A DNA stretch of 64,000 bases from a virus: the IMG/VR virus record IMGVR_UViG_3300025093_000015, positions 23,711 to 87,710 of that record; one strand, 5' to 3'. Under the pieces are notes generated by a model that saw only the letters and a program-made list of their open reading frames with translations, was not told the origin of the DNA and did not search any database. Shown in pieces: positions 57,901 through 64,000 of the stretch. A program made the position numbers and the translations under genes. How positions within the stretch are numbered: the stretch's first letter is position 1; the number at the start of each line of letters is the position of its first letter.

Positions 57901-60037
57901 AAAAGAAGGTGATACACTATCACGAATAGCATCTGATTTTGGAGTTCCTTTAAACACTTTAGTTACTGATAATAATATTAGTGATCCTAGTAAAATTTTA
58001 GTTAATCAAAAAATAACAGTAAATAAAAATACTGCTAAACCATATTTAGTGATTGATAAATCAAAAAGTAAGATGCATTTAATTTATCCTGGTGATACCC
58101 AACCAAGAGAATCATATGATATTCTTACAGGTACAATGGTAGGAGATCAAGCAACAGTTACAAAATCTGATTACTTTTATCAAGGTAAGAAGTTAACTCA
58201 AGATGAACTTAATCAACACATGGAAGATAATGGTGTTAAAAACATTAGAGAATTATTAAGTATTAAATTAGATGGTAAACCTTTATACACTAGTTCTACA
58301 GATTATTATGCAGGTAACAGAATGACAGGTGCAGGAAAATATACTATTTCTGAAACTAATGCAGATGGTGGTAGATCATACCGTGGTGATGCTGCACCAG
58401 GAGAATTAGTACCATCATTTAACTTAGTTAATGAACAAGGTGTAGAACAAGCACTTGCTATACATGGTGTAACAAGAGGTAGAACAGCATCACTATATGA
58501 TAATAACCCATATAACAATAGATTAACTTCTGGTTGTATAAATGGTAAGTGTGAAGATCTACAATCATTATATGAAAATCCTGATATTACTAAAGGGACT
58601 GAAGTTTATGTGTTACCAGAAAACGAAGATTCAGGTAGTTCTTTTGTATATGAAAATGGTAAGATAAACTTTTACACTAAAAGAGAAAACCAAGAAAGAG
58701 CACGTAAAGGATTTTATAAGGCTAAAGACAATAAAAATAGATATAGTGGTAAAGGTGGAGATGAAGGTGAGTTTGTAGAAGATGGACCAGGTATTAATGT
58801 TACTACTAACTTTGGTAATTATAATCCTATTATGTTTGAATTTGATAAATCATTACATCAATCAGAAGGAGCTAATAATCCTTATGTACAAGCTGATGGT
58901 AGTGTAATAAATTTAAATAAAGAATTTACAGAGCACACACAACCATTTTTAAATTCATTAGCAGAAAATAAAAAACGTGTAATGGAGACTATAAATATAG
59001 ATGGTGACTTATATAATGATTTAGCATTAGTATCATTTGGTATATATGCTAATGAAAGTGGTATGGGAGATATAAATCCATTAGGTGAAGATATACTTAA
59101 GTTAGGAAGAAAAACTGGAGTAACACTATTAAATAAATTAGGTGCAGGTTTAAATCCTGTAGGATCAGGAAGTGTTGAAAGAAAATATAATATAGGATTT
59201 CAAAATGATCCTTCAAATAGTGTAGGATGGACACAATTAAGAGTTGGTGATGGTAATACTGGTCCAAATGAAAGAGAAGCTTTAGCAAGATATGATAATA
59301 AATATGATACTAAATTTACAAATAAAATAGAAACAGTATTATCACAAGATGATTTAAATACTTTACAATCATATGATCAAAAAAATGGAACTGATTTATA
59401 TTCTCAAGCTACATCTAATAATAATAAAGGAAGAATTTATGTGAATAGGTTAGGAGAAGTTCAGTATCATAAATATGATATTGATAATAGTTTATTATTG
59501 GATCCTGAATATTCTGCAATAGCAACTGCAATTATATTAGGAGAAAGATATAAAAATCAAATTTCAAGAGATAAAAAGAATTCATCTGATTTTGATATAT
59601 ATCATGAAGTAGCTAAAACATGGAGGCCAGGTACTAAATCTGATGACTATGCTAGATTAGTAAATGCAAATATTCCATTAGTTACATTGAGAGAAACAGA
59701 CATTAATAATATTGACAAGAATGTAATTATAAAAGGTGAATATCAAAATACTTCTGAGACTACAAAAGATTTAGCTGTTGAAGCTGCACATAATACTGTA
59801 TTACCTAATTTATTATCTACAATTTTTGGTTTTTCTAGAGGTGGAGAGTTTGGATTAAATAATCAAATACAATTTTATAAAGATTATGTAGAGGGTCTTT
59901 ATAAAAATACTAATCAAGAAAAGTCAGCTAAAAAACTCTATGATAAATTAAATAGAATGTATTACAATGAGTATAGAGGTACGGATAGTAATGCATTAGA
60001 TATAATGAACTTAATGAATAGTGGTACAAATAATTAG
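51971..60037 (+). CDS. Giant multidomain cargo polyprotein with cell-wall enzymes
   Basis: A 2,688-aa protein divided by GGSLPKAQ-type motifs at residues 518, 859, 1234 and 1556, plus a diverged one at 1774. Segments: 1-517 has a TDNCADQTC site (C375) recalling NlpC-like folds; 528-858 and 869-1233 unrecognised; 1244-1555 has AHELGH (H1398, E1399, H1402), a zinc metallopeptidase site; 1566-1773 has a lysozyme/transglycosylase-like VESLNG...NPESSATGLYG (E1582); then three LysM domains (about 1780-1826, 1839-1886, 1975-2020), a YkuD L,D-transpeptidase domain (H2165, SGC 2187-2189) and a second transglycosylase-like region with ANESGMG (E2362). It is probably carried in the head and ejected to open the wall. 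Start overlaps the hub stop. Confidence 0.85.
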   Translation: MKFSKDGYKRNSKDRNNPYNIIPSGNITMKDVDFPVFGIDNLGNIEIMMPGGEYKFPGSSVFEIPLAQIGKELSELEKKINVYLNNPGERAKAFSESEEELANIDNLRHAMAGRYTAEELQNKVKGIPYIGSILDATGVDKLVGFLGSNALGIGHEVSTLVEDERPFFAALQETGEDVFNNFVGSIVGSTDASSERKDNMLQFLSYNNLLPDGYVQTDPNFSENVYFKNPDTTIKKPNFDSYQGGGEGKYQVEVIKYPLGYPGMPPGHIESRILNTEDLPEKYKKLDEDGRLIYKPYLNAWPNRNREVDYDPKYDYEPGVQTLILNLNESDLEKYMNASQLSRAGGMEIPLVNYELNTMFGFGNKGQYDFFTDNCADQTCRALGLSDANSSMLGVTTPQQVYDALMSDPRLLAGSVKGDPTVLETAGKSIYNTYRTTPWSLSRPLREKAVNYIEDNTDLQFDWEGVKNIPGYHYRNWIRPTGRTIEKGAKAVKETYEDLSQSFIDGINKINPMNWKNGGSLPKAQNGLNMLNIINPSMFTTSYLVNKGMDLVKNKIADNVSPYGYHDAYNRLYDAIFTTENHEGFSSEAGDERRDLLHMLMGLPQENNTILEQTTYVPTKGHNEGDIYYSSPFTEQEIQKNINNIGKSEKDIWYEDYLLNEKGDPKDWELYWNEILEDGLDYKLFNRLLDSNEADDPFMWNGKEATDDKFQAEEEPEKYIYYKDIQEHKDFVNSSDYKKWEKEAKEQIEDRYNRVQFPDLETLLTTPGNKEEGTDQSGGFYGSVLGNFTLGQGEDEKGKYISYYDKWDLSPYQYDGGWKETLSNLAQEYILGVTPASIYNRMYYTIDDEGNYVFEKKNGGSLPQAQYGVEPYTAVQDNTYVHIPPPPPAPTKVIDQFPHGTISPAGPEPAWYEKLLNVVAHPMEAFGRSIHNQDWWTGDLGEGLPMSPQHSTNIGGGFDMLNTFVNPASWVEDISDSESITEGVVNTAMLFPIFRGGKLVKHADEVVDASKQITKGSGKVKIEDPNTLYRVVDVPVGTSADEIAKAAEYGTTIPNVATTGRRTGYSQLQRETPFDVLNTTSNQGWILGRGPNDPGNLMNLYGGKNPYVIKMSRGNPLVGPETLKTINQRTDILRDFSFPYTQNVGKWNPATGQFDLPLELGAGVFTTVGKSADDLAKIMPGSIVNPNMVSRGNNNITTIFGPKGFQVRQPQEVLPISEYIKRIGNNPNFKFNLGGSLPKAQDGDGYIEQYTTMNQDGVYNPYTLTDEEMAVANKYQPVVDWYDSYLQGDTFNHLYNKILDNTSDPWVPRFMKTGLKQTQQYVQDYPYVKQHNDIWNWDPLNDPVNVAPSIIEKRTNTGGLHRSKASNQTTTKSRISIDPQNEYFGPYSTEQQEGIMAHELGHTEGRFFTGSPELDAEINKRNKAYQRVWNNLPEEDKKRMTENPVEIGYWLSDNYNSSSDFHDAASHEVRSDVIRFRYLADKAGIYNSSGDYKKFNESDLKKMKDQFGNNRLFRHFEDKDIIWLMDNVAQQTPEGTDNPYEIVDDFGQSSFMSRYGGQLPKAQEGKETISFDDLEKGIRYVESLNGELMLNPESSATGLYGQLWNEIKDKYDGTREEFAKDLDYQKQLFKDRANGLIEGVPGLISNGIDLYNEYSEVEHGMSMLEIAALSNMLGRQGTRKYIGNHIRDGRSLESVFPNLYGEDAKYTNKTPGEYIEKFKKGLLEELKSGGEFMKKMNRLKQQLELYNSGKEISGIAKKELELRGLIKQPVMRTGGSVPVKEGDYLGKIARDAGYTLDEVMQFNPQLKDRKDYVIYPGEKIYFDNETREYDLSGKPKLFHTVQRGDTLGEIASKYDLNLTEVAKLNNITGDAINRIYPGDQILLPEHAKFERNDDIKKQEDIAKSPVTNTDSVVVNTPSPVNDIWVEREYDSETGRYKIIGGKKQNIQEINTYNNLQTIIKGKNDFDKSTSTKKIYTVKEGDTLSRIASDFGVPLNTLVTDNNISDPSKILVNQKITVNKNTAKPYLVIDKSKSKMHLIYPGDTQPRESYDILTGTMVGDQATVTKSDYFYQGKKLTQDELNQHMEDNGVKNIRELLSIKLDGKPLYTSSTDYYAGNRMTGAGKYTISETNADGGRSYRGDAAPGELVPSFNLVNEQGVEQALAIHGVTRGRTASLYDNNPYNNRLTSGCINGKCEDLQSLYENPDITKGTEVYVLPENEDSGSSFVYENGKINFYTKRENQERARKGFYKAKDNKNRYSGKGGDEGEFVEDGPGINVTTNFGNYNPIMFEFDKSLHQSEGANNPYVQADGSVINLNKEFTEHTQPFLNSLAENKKRVMETINIDGDLYNDLALVSFGIYANESGMGDINPLGEDILKLGRKTGVTLLNKLGAGLNPVGSGSVERKYNIGFQNDPSNSVGWTQLRVGDGNTGPNEREALARYDNKYDTKFTNKIETVLSQDDLNTLQSYDQKNGTDLYSQATSNNNKGRIYVNRLGEVQYHKYDIDNSLLLDPEYSAIATAIILGERYKNQISRDKKNSSDFDIYHEVAKTWRPGTKSDDYARLVNANIPLVTLRETDINNIDKNVIIKGEYQNTSETTKDLAVEAAHNTVLPNLLSTIFGFSRGGEFGLNNQIQFYKDYVEGLYKNTNQEKSAKKLYDKLNRMYYNEYRGTDSNALDIMNLMNSGTNN
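53522..53551 (+). repeat. GGSLPKAQ motif 1
   Basis: Encodes GGSLPKAQNG, residues 518-527 of the giant cargo protein, after a Trp-Lys-Asn spacer. It separates the first domain from the second. Confidence 0.85.
54545..54574 (+). repeat. GGSLPKAQ motif 2
   Basis: Encodes GGSLPQAQYG, residues 859-868, preceded by Lys-Lys-Asn and followed by a Pro-rich linker (IPPPPPAPTK). Confidence 0.85.
55670..55699 (+). repeat. GGSLPKAQ motif 3
   Basis: Encodes GGSLPKAQDG, residues 1234-1243, preceded by FNL. It directly precedes the metallopeptidase segment. Confidence 0.85.
56636..56665 (+). repeat. GGSLPKAQ motif 4
   Basis: Encodes GGQLPKAQEG, residues 1556-1565, preceded by SRY. It directly precedes the first transglycosylase-like segment. 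Confidence 0.85.
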
Positions 60038-60049
60038 CATATCTGCTGA

Positions 60050-60072
60050 TAATTTAGTATATTATTAAAGTA
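60050..60072 (+). promoter_or_regulatory. Late promoter motif (TATATTAT), copy 7
   Basis: TAATTTAGTATATTATTAAAGTA; core 60058-60065, 19 bases before the ATG of the 819-aa gene. Same TTTAG-TATATTAT form as copies 1 and 2. Confidence 0.72.
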
Positions 60073-60084
60073 AACTGTAACTAT

Positions 60085-62544
60085 ATGTTTTTTAATACCA
60101 ATCCATATTTAATGTTAGCAAAGCTGGGCGGTTCATTACCTAAATATCAAGGTAATGAAGGATCTAGTGAAACTAATACAAATGATTCTGATGGTAATGG
60201 TATTCCAGATAATGCTGTTATAGAACATGGTAGTGCATACTGGGAAGATGAAAATGGTGTTTTGCAGATGGCTACTGTAGATCCACAAGGTAATTGGGAA
60301 ATAGCAAGCAATGACGAAGGTCAAGGTAGTGGAACAACTGATCCTGGAACAGGTTTAACATTTAGTCAAGCTTATAGACAAGCTAGAGATGCAGGTGAAA
60401 AAACTTTTACTTGGAATGGTAAACAATATACAACTAGATCAGAAAGTGAAAGTGAAGAAGAATTTGAATCAAAATTTAATACAGAAGAAAATACAGAAGA
60501 AAATAATGATGAAAATGCTAATGTAAATAATAATACTAATAATGAAAATGATGAGGATTTAACAGATTTGGAAAAAGCTCAAAGGCTTGCTAATCAAGCT
60601 GAAAATGATTTAAGTTTTAGAAATCCTGATGAAGCAACTATACTTTCTGGTATAGGAGATAATCCATTTTTAGAATTAGTAGATGCTGTTGAAAGAGGAG
60701 TAAAAAGTTTTAAAGGTGAAAACTATTATGATCCTGGCAGCAAAGAAGATTATATGAAATATACTATAAGAAATGTATCTGATCAAGACTTATATTATAA
60801 TGAAGAGGATAGGCTTAAAATGGCTTACAACCCTGGTAAATATTTAAAAGATGAAGAAGAGATACGTGAAGAAGATATGGTAAACTTTCTTAATGAAAGA
60901 AGAAAGGGTAGACGTGATATGTATGGTAAGGTCAAAGATTTTGATTATGATTTATATGAACTTACAGGTAAAGGTAAAACATACAGTAGATTTTCTGGAG
61001 CTAAACAAGGAGATTTATTAGAGGAAAAATACAGGGATGCAGATTATTTAGGTTATACAGAAAGAAGTGATGGTAGCTCAAATCCATATAACTATTTAGA
61101 AAGATTAGAAGGATCAGGAGATCCAAATTATATAGGTCCACAAGGAAACACTATTATACAAGGTCAAGATGACTCATTTTTGTCAAGAGACTTTGAAGGA
61201 TCAAGCACACCTTTTAATAGAGATGATGATTCTATAGAATGGCAAAGATCAATGGCTAATCCAATGAATCAACCTATAACAATGCCAACAATTCCAGTTA
61301 CAGAAATACCTCTTAATAATTCTGAACCAGAGTTACAAAAAGCTATTCCATATATTCCTGCAGAACCAGTAGATGCACCTGTAGATCCTAATGCACCAGG
61401 TGTTGAAGATCTTCAAGACATTCCACCTAATCTTGCAAGATATGGTGGTGGCTTACCAAAATATCAATCATTAGGAGAATTTAGTACACCAACACAAGGA
61501 ATGTTTACTCCAACATTTTCAGGATATAGTTTATCAGGTAATCAAATTTCACCTTTTACTAACCCAGGTCCAACATTAAATAATCCTGCAGGTTTTTTGA
61601 ATACTCCTGTATTAGGTGCACCAACTACTGAGGATCAATACAAACCTATGACTGATGCACAAATGTATGCTAATTCACAAGCAGTTCAAAGATCAATGGA
61701 TAGCTTTGAAGCATTTACTGCAGATATGAATAAAAGATTAGAAAATCCTTCTTTAAGTATGAATCAGGTTGACACAAACCCATTAAATCTTCCAGAAGTA
61801 GATTTTAGCCCATCTCCAGAGTTACAAAATACAATGGATGCAATGGATTATACAATAGCAGAAAGTCAAGGTAGATTAATGGGAACTGGTGCTAATGCAA
61901 CAATTATACCATCTGCAGAACAAATGCAACAACAGTCAGAAGAATTTAGTGCAAACTTAGAAGAACAGATGAGTAATATACCAGAGTATCAGGGAACTCA
62001 AGAAAATCTAGATAGATATGATAGATCTATGGAATTAGGTTTTGATGGTGATTTAGCAGCTATGGATGCATATGATGAGTCAGAGGCAGCAGAAGCACAG
62101 ATGAGATCTGATAGAGCAGATGCTATTGAATTAGCAAGTGAAAAACCAAGTTTTGGAACTAGAGCATATAATACTATGTTAAGAGTAGCTGATAGTAAAC
62201 CAGTTCAAACATATACTAAGATTAGTGATATGGCAATTAATATGTCAAAACCTATTACTAAAATAGCAAGAGCTGCAAATGAAAGAAAACAAAAACTTGA
62301 TATGATGAACAATGCATTTTTAGCAGATAATATATTTGCTGCTACAGATGCAGATACATCAGGTAATAAAGGTAACTATGATCCTAATACTGGTATATTT
62401 AGACCAGATGATAAAGTTATTTCTGGTACTACACAATCAGCAAAAAGAGGAGGAAGTTTCTATAAATCAGGAGGATCTATAGATATAGATATAAATACAT
62501 ATAAACAATTAGTTGCTGCGGGAGCAGATATAACAATATTATAA
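60085..62544 (+). CDS. Cargo-type virion protein, 819 aa
   Basis: Begins MFFNTNPYLMLAKLGGSLPK, so the GGSLPKYQG motif is at residues 15-23; a second copy GGGLPKYQ is at 454-461 (after ARY). Between them is a very acidic, Asn-rich disordered region (EENTEENNDENANVNNNTNN) and then charged helical parts. The C-terminus (KSGGSIDIDINTYKQLVAAGADITIL) matches a short closing pattern (GGsidi....y..l.a.Ga.i..l) seen at the ends of crAss-like cargo proteins. No enzyme motif. Probably packed in the head and ejected. Driven by its own late promoter motif. Confidence 0.75.
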   Translation: MFFNTNPYLMLAKLGGSLPKYQGNEGSSETNTNDSDGNGIPDNAVIEHGSAYWEDENGVLQMATVDPQGNWEIASNDEGQGSGTTDPGTGLTFSQAYRQARDAGEKTFTWNGKQYTTRSESESEEEFESKFNTEENTEENNDENANVNNNTNNENDEDLTDLEKAQRLANQAENDLSFRNPDEATILSGIGDNPFLELVDAVERGVKSFKGENYYDPGSKEDYMKYTIRNVSDQDLYYNEEDRLKMAYNPGKYLKDEEEIREEDMVNFLNERRKGRRDMYGKVKDFDYDLYELTGKGKTYSRFSGAKQGDLLEEKYRDADYLGYTERSDGSSNPYNYLERLEGSGDPNYIGPQGNTIIQGQDDSFLSRDFEGSSTPFNRDDDSIEWQRSMANPMNQPITMPTIPVTEIPLNNSEPELQKAIPYIPAEPVDAPVDPNAPGVEDLQDIPPNLARYGGGLPKYQSLGEFSTPTQGMFTPTFSGYSLSGNQISPFTNPGPTLNNPAGFLNTPVLGAPTTEDQYKPMTDAQMYANSQAVQRSMDSFEAFTADMNKRLENPSLSMNQVDTNPLNLPEVDFSPSPELQNTMDAMDYTIAESQGRLMGTGANATIIPSAEQMQQQSEEFSANLEEQMSNIPEYQGTQENLDRYDRSMELGFDGDLAAMDAYDESEAAEAQMRSDRADAIELASEKPSFGTRAYNTMLRVADSKPVQTYTKISDMAINMSKPITKIARAANERKQKLDMMNNAFLADNIFAATDADTSGNKGNYDPNTGIFRPDDKVISGTTQSAKRGGSFYKSGGSIDIDINTYKQLVAAGADITIL
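60127..60153 (+). repeat. GGSLPKYQ motif 5
   Basis: Encodes GGSLPKYQG at residues 15-23, right at the N-terminus of the 819-aa protein. Confidence 0.8.
61444..61467 (+). repeat. GGGLPKYQ motif 6
   Basis: Encodes GGGLPKYQ, residues 454-461 of the 819-aa protein, after ARY. It splits the acidic half from a Pro/Thr-rich half. Confidence 0.8.
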
Positions 62545-62546
62545 TT

Positions 62547-64000
62547 ATGAAAGTAAACATTAATAAATTACCAGCTGGCTTTTCTATTGTAAATGGAAAA
62601 GTGTACAAAGACGGAGGTACTACTGGTGATCAGTCAGATTTTGGATTAGTAACATATCCACATTTAGATCCGTTTGCAACTGAAGATCCAACATCTAAGG
62701 TTAATTATTCTATTAACGCTGTTCCTAGAGATGAAGCTAATCTAGAAGCTGAGAAAGGTGAGACCGTCCTTACTGATCTTAACAATGATGGGAACTTTGA
62801 ATTATATGAAATACAAGGTAAAAGACATCATCAAGGTGGTACTCCGTTAAATCTTCCACCTCAATCATTTATTTACTCTGACACACCAGCAATGAAATTT
62901 AGTAAATTTGAACTTGCTGAAATGGGGTTAGAGTCAAAGAAAAAATTAACTCCTGCTGCTGTTTCTAAAAAGTATCAACTTAATAATTTTATGGGATTAT
63001 TAGATGATGAGTCTTCAGATAATATAACAAGAGATACAGCTGAGTATATGATAGGTAAAAATAAAAGAGCTTTATCTCAAATAGCATTTCTACAAGAAGC
63101 AAAAAAAGAATTTGAAGATGGTGTTCCATTAGCTGCATATCCATACTTATCTGAAAAAGGTATTGATCCACTACAATTTTCACAACAAGTTCAAGATATA
63201 TCTAGAAAAGAAGCTGAATTACAAATGTTAGTACAACTTCCATTTGAACAAAGAATGCAATTACTTAGTGCAAAACAAATGATGGAAGAGCAGCAAAGAA
63301 GACAGCAAGAACAAAACATGTTGGCACAACAAGGTATGTTACCTCCATCACAAGCTAATATGTCTGCACCAGCTCCTGGTCAAGAGATGATGGCAATGCA
63401 ACCAAACATGCAGCCTAATATGCAGCCTAATATGCAACCAGCTATGGCTAAACGAGGTGGTCAATTATCTAATCTATTACCAAAAGCACAGTTTGGATAT
63501 ATGGGTAGTAACAGAGGAAGATCTAATTTAAATCAGTCTATGAAAATAGCAGGTACAACTGCACTTGGTAGTATGTTACTTAGAACAGTACCTCAAATGA
63601 TTAGCAGGTATAATAGAAAGAATGATGCTTGGGAAATGTATAATGATAACATGGATCAAATGTGGGCTAGACCAGGTTCAGGTTATGATAGCTGGGCAGA
63701 TTTTTGTGAAAACAACACATGTCCAAATTTACCAAACTTTACACCAAGCAAATCAGATTGGTTTTCTGGACAAGGATATACTGGTCAAGGTAGCGGTATG
63801 GATCCTGATTATTATATGGGTCTAGTAGGAGGTAACACTAAAGAAGAATATAGACAAAATATAGGTGCTGGAATAAAACAAGGATTAAAAGATGGTCTAA
63901 AAACTGGTCTAGTTAATTATGGTCTTAATGCATTATTAGACAATACTAGGTTTGGAAGAAAACTACAAAGAAACTTTGATATTAATTTAGGTTGGTATAA
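62547..64000 (+). CDS. Conserved crAss-like cargo/structural protein, partial
   Basis: Starts MKVNINKLPAGFSIVNGKVY two bases after the previous stop and is open at the right edge (at least 484 aa). The N-terminal part includes EANLEAEKGETVLTDLNNDG and KRHHQGGTPLNLPPQSFIYS, a strongly conserved crAss-like pattern (EaE.GE.vltdln.dg..el..i.GkrHh.GGtPl.lp..SFi.S). A Gln-rich coiled coil (MMEEQQRRQQEQNMLAQQ), a four-unit QPNM repeat and the motif RGGQLSNLLPKAQFGY (an expanded GGxLPKAQ) follow. Its Gly-rich later part resembles disordered ejected proteins. The whole suggests a head-internal protein. Confidence 0.83.
   Translation, partial: MKVNINKLPAGFSIVNGKVYKDGGTTGDQSDFGLVTYPHLDPFATEDPTSKVNYSINAVPRDEANLEAEKGETVLTDLNNDGNFELYEIQGKRHHQGGTPLNLPPQSFIYSDTPAMKFSKFELAEMGLESKKKLTPAAVSKKYQLNNFMGLLDDESSDNITRDTAEYMIGKNKRALSQIAFLQEAKKEFEDGVPLAAYPYLSEKGIDPLQFSQQVQDISRKEAELQMLVQLPFEQRMQLLSAKQMMEEQQRRQQEQNMLAQQGMLPPSQANMSAPAPGQEMMAMQPNMQPNMQPNMQPAMAKRGGQLSNLLPKAQFGYMGSNRGRSNLNQSMKIAGTTALGSMLLRTVPQMISRYNRKNDAWEMYNDNMDQMWARPGSGYDSWADFCENNTCPNLPNFTPSKSDWFSGQGYTGQGSGMDPDYYMGLVGGNTKEEYRQNIGAGIKQGLKDGLKTGLVNYGLNALLDNTRFGRKLQRNFDINLGWY
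63396..63443 (+). repeat. In-frame 12-bp tandem repeat
   Basis: Four units of ATG-CAR-CCN-AAY (the last ends GCT) encode MQPN MQPN MQPN MQPA. Units 2 and 3 are identical at the DNA level, so slippage may vary the count. Confidence 0.85.
63456..63497 (+). repeat. GGxLPKAQ motif 7, expanded
   Basis: Encodes GGQLSNLLPKAQFG, where four residues separate GGQ-L from LPKAQ. Preceded by AKR, as other copies are preceded by a basic or aromatic residue. Confidence 0.7.

Noticed and set aside
1-64000. Alternative genetic code (TAG or TGA read as amino acid), known in some crAss-like phages
   Set aside because: TAG, TGA and TAA all terminate genes at positions consistent with neighbour spacing, and structural genes are open without recoded stops.
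1-64000. CRISPR array, diversity-generating retroelement, insertion sequence or integrase
   Set aside because: No regularly spaced repeats, no reverse transcriptase, transposase or recombinase motifs were seen.

Overview
The window is about 64 kb of a large, AT-rich lytic tailed-phage genome. Gene content and order point to a crAss-like phage (Crassvirales-type podovirus) of a Bacteroidota host, probably aquatic. Reasons: (i) the late module runs GroES, large terminase, portal, scaffold-like protein, major capsid protein, three ring/adaptor-type genes, a very large tail stabilisation (hub) protein and very large cargo proteins, in the order known from crAss-like phages; (ii) the genome is split into an early arm on the minus strand and a late arm on the plus strand; (iii) promoters resemble the Bacteroidota TAnnTTTG -7 box and most genes lack Shine-Dalgarno sites; (iv) TAA, TAG and TGA all act as normal stops. 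No integrase or repressor module is visible. The last gene runs off the right edge and the first off the left edge, so the window is only part of the genome. Family assignments are from recognition by eye, with no database search.

Layout. 1-6,800 (minus): replication and recombination: RusA-type resolvase, DnaG/TOPRIM primase, an SSB-like protein, a Sak4-type ATPase, a DnaB-type helicase and a stand-alone DnaA DNA-binding domain, plus small conserved genes. 6,800-6,955: divergent early promoters. 6,955-7,491 (plus): one isolated acidic gene. 7,478-11,895 (minus): NinB-like protein, SF2 helicase, HNH nuclease, an abundant-looking acidic-tailed protein, small membrane and lipid-anchored proteins. 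11,986-14,539 (minus): a DUF2459-type lipoprotein, small regulators and membrane proteins, and tRNA-Arg(UCU). 14,540-15,293: about 750 bp without a credible gene but full of long inverted repeats, best read as a large structured noncoding RNA. 15,294-15,587 (minus): a small gene of unusual base composition.

From 15,713 everything is on the plus strand. 15,784-17,981: UVR-like protein, thermonuclease, three tiny Lys/Cys-rich proteins, a holin-like protein and PhoH. 18,057-21,732: YkuD-like putative endolysin, winged-helix protein, IHF/HU-like protein, zinc-cluster protein, PD-(D/E)XK nuclease and GroES. 21,725-33,618: terminase, portal, scaffold candidate, decoration protein, major capsid protein, first adaptor and an abundant unknown virion protein. 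33,744-44,126: tail appendage proteins with fibronectin-like and vWA-like domains, a metallophosphoesterase and two further ring proteins. 44,139-64,000: tail hub of 2,610 aa with two vWA domains, then cargo-type proteins of 2,688 aa, 819 aa and at least 484 aa. The cargo proteins are punctuated by a recurrent GGxLPKxQ motif that looks like a processing or delivery signal.

Regulation. A near-identical motif with core TATATTAT lies shortly upstream of seven plus-strand units and is probably the phage late promoter; strong intrinsic terminators follow the capsid gene, the 455-aa virion protein and the fibre block. The most interesting items are the structured RNA region, the GGxLPKxQ polyprotein with four cell-wall-active domains plus a metallopeptidase, and the repeated vWA-like domains in the tail.
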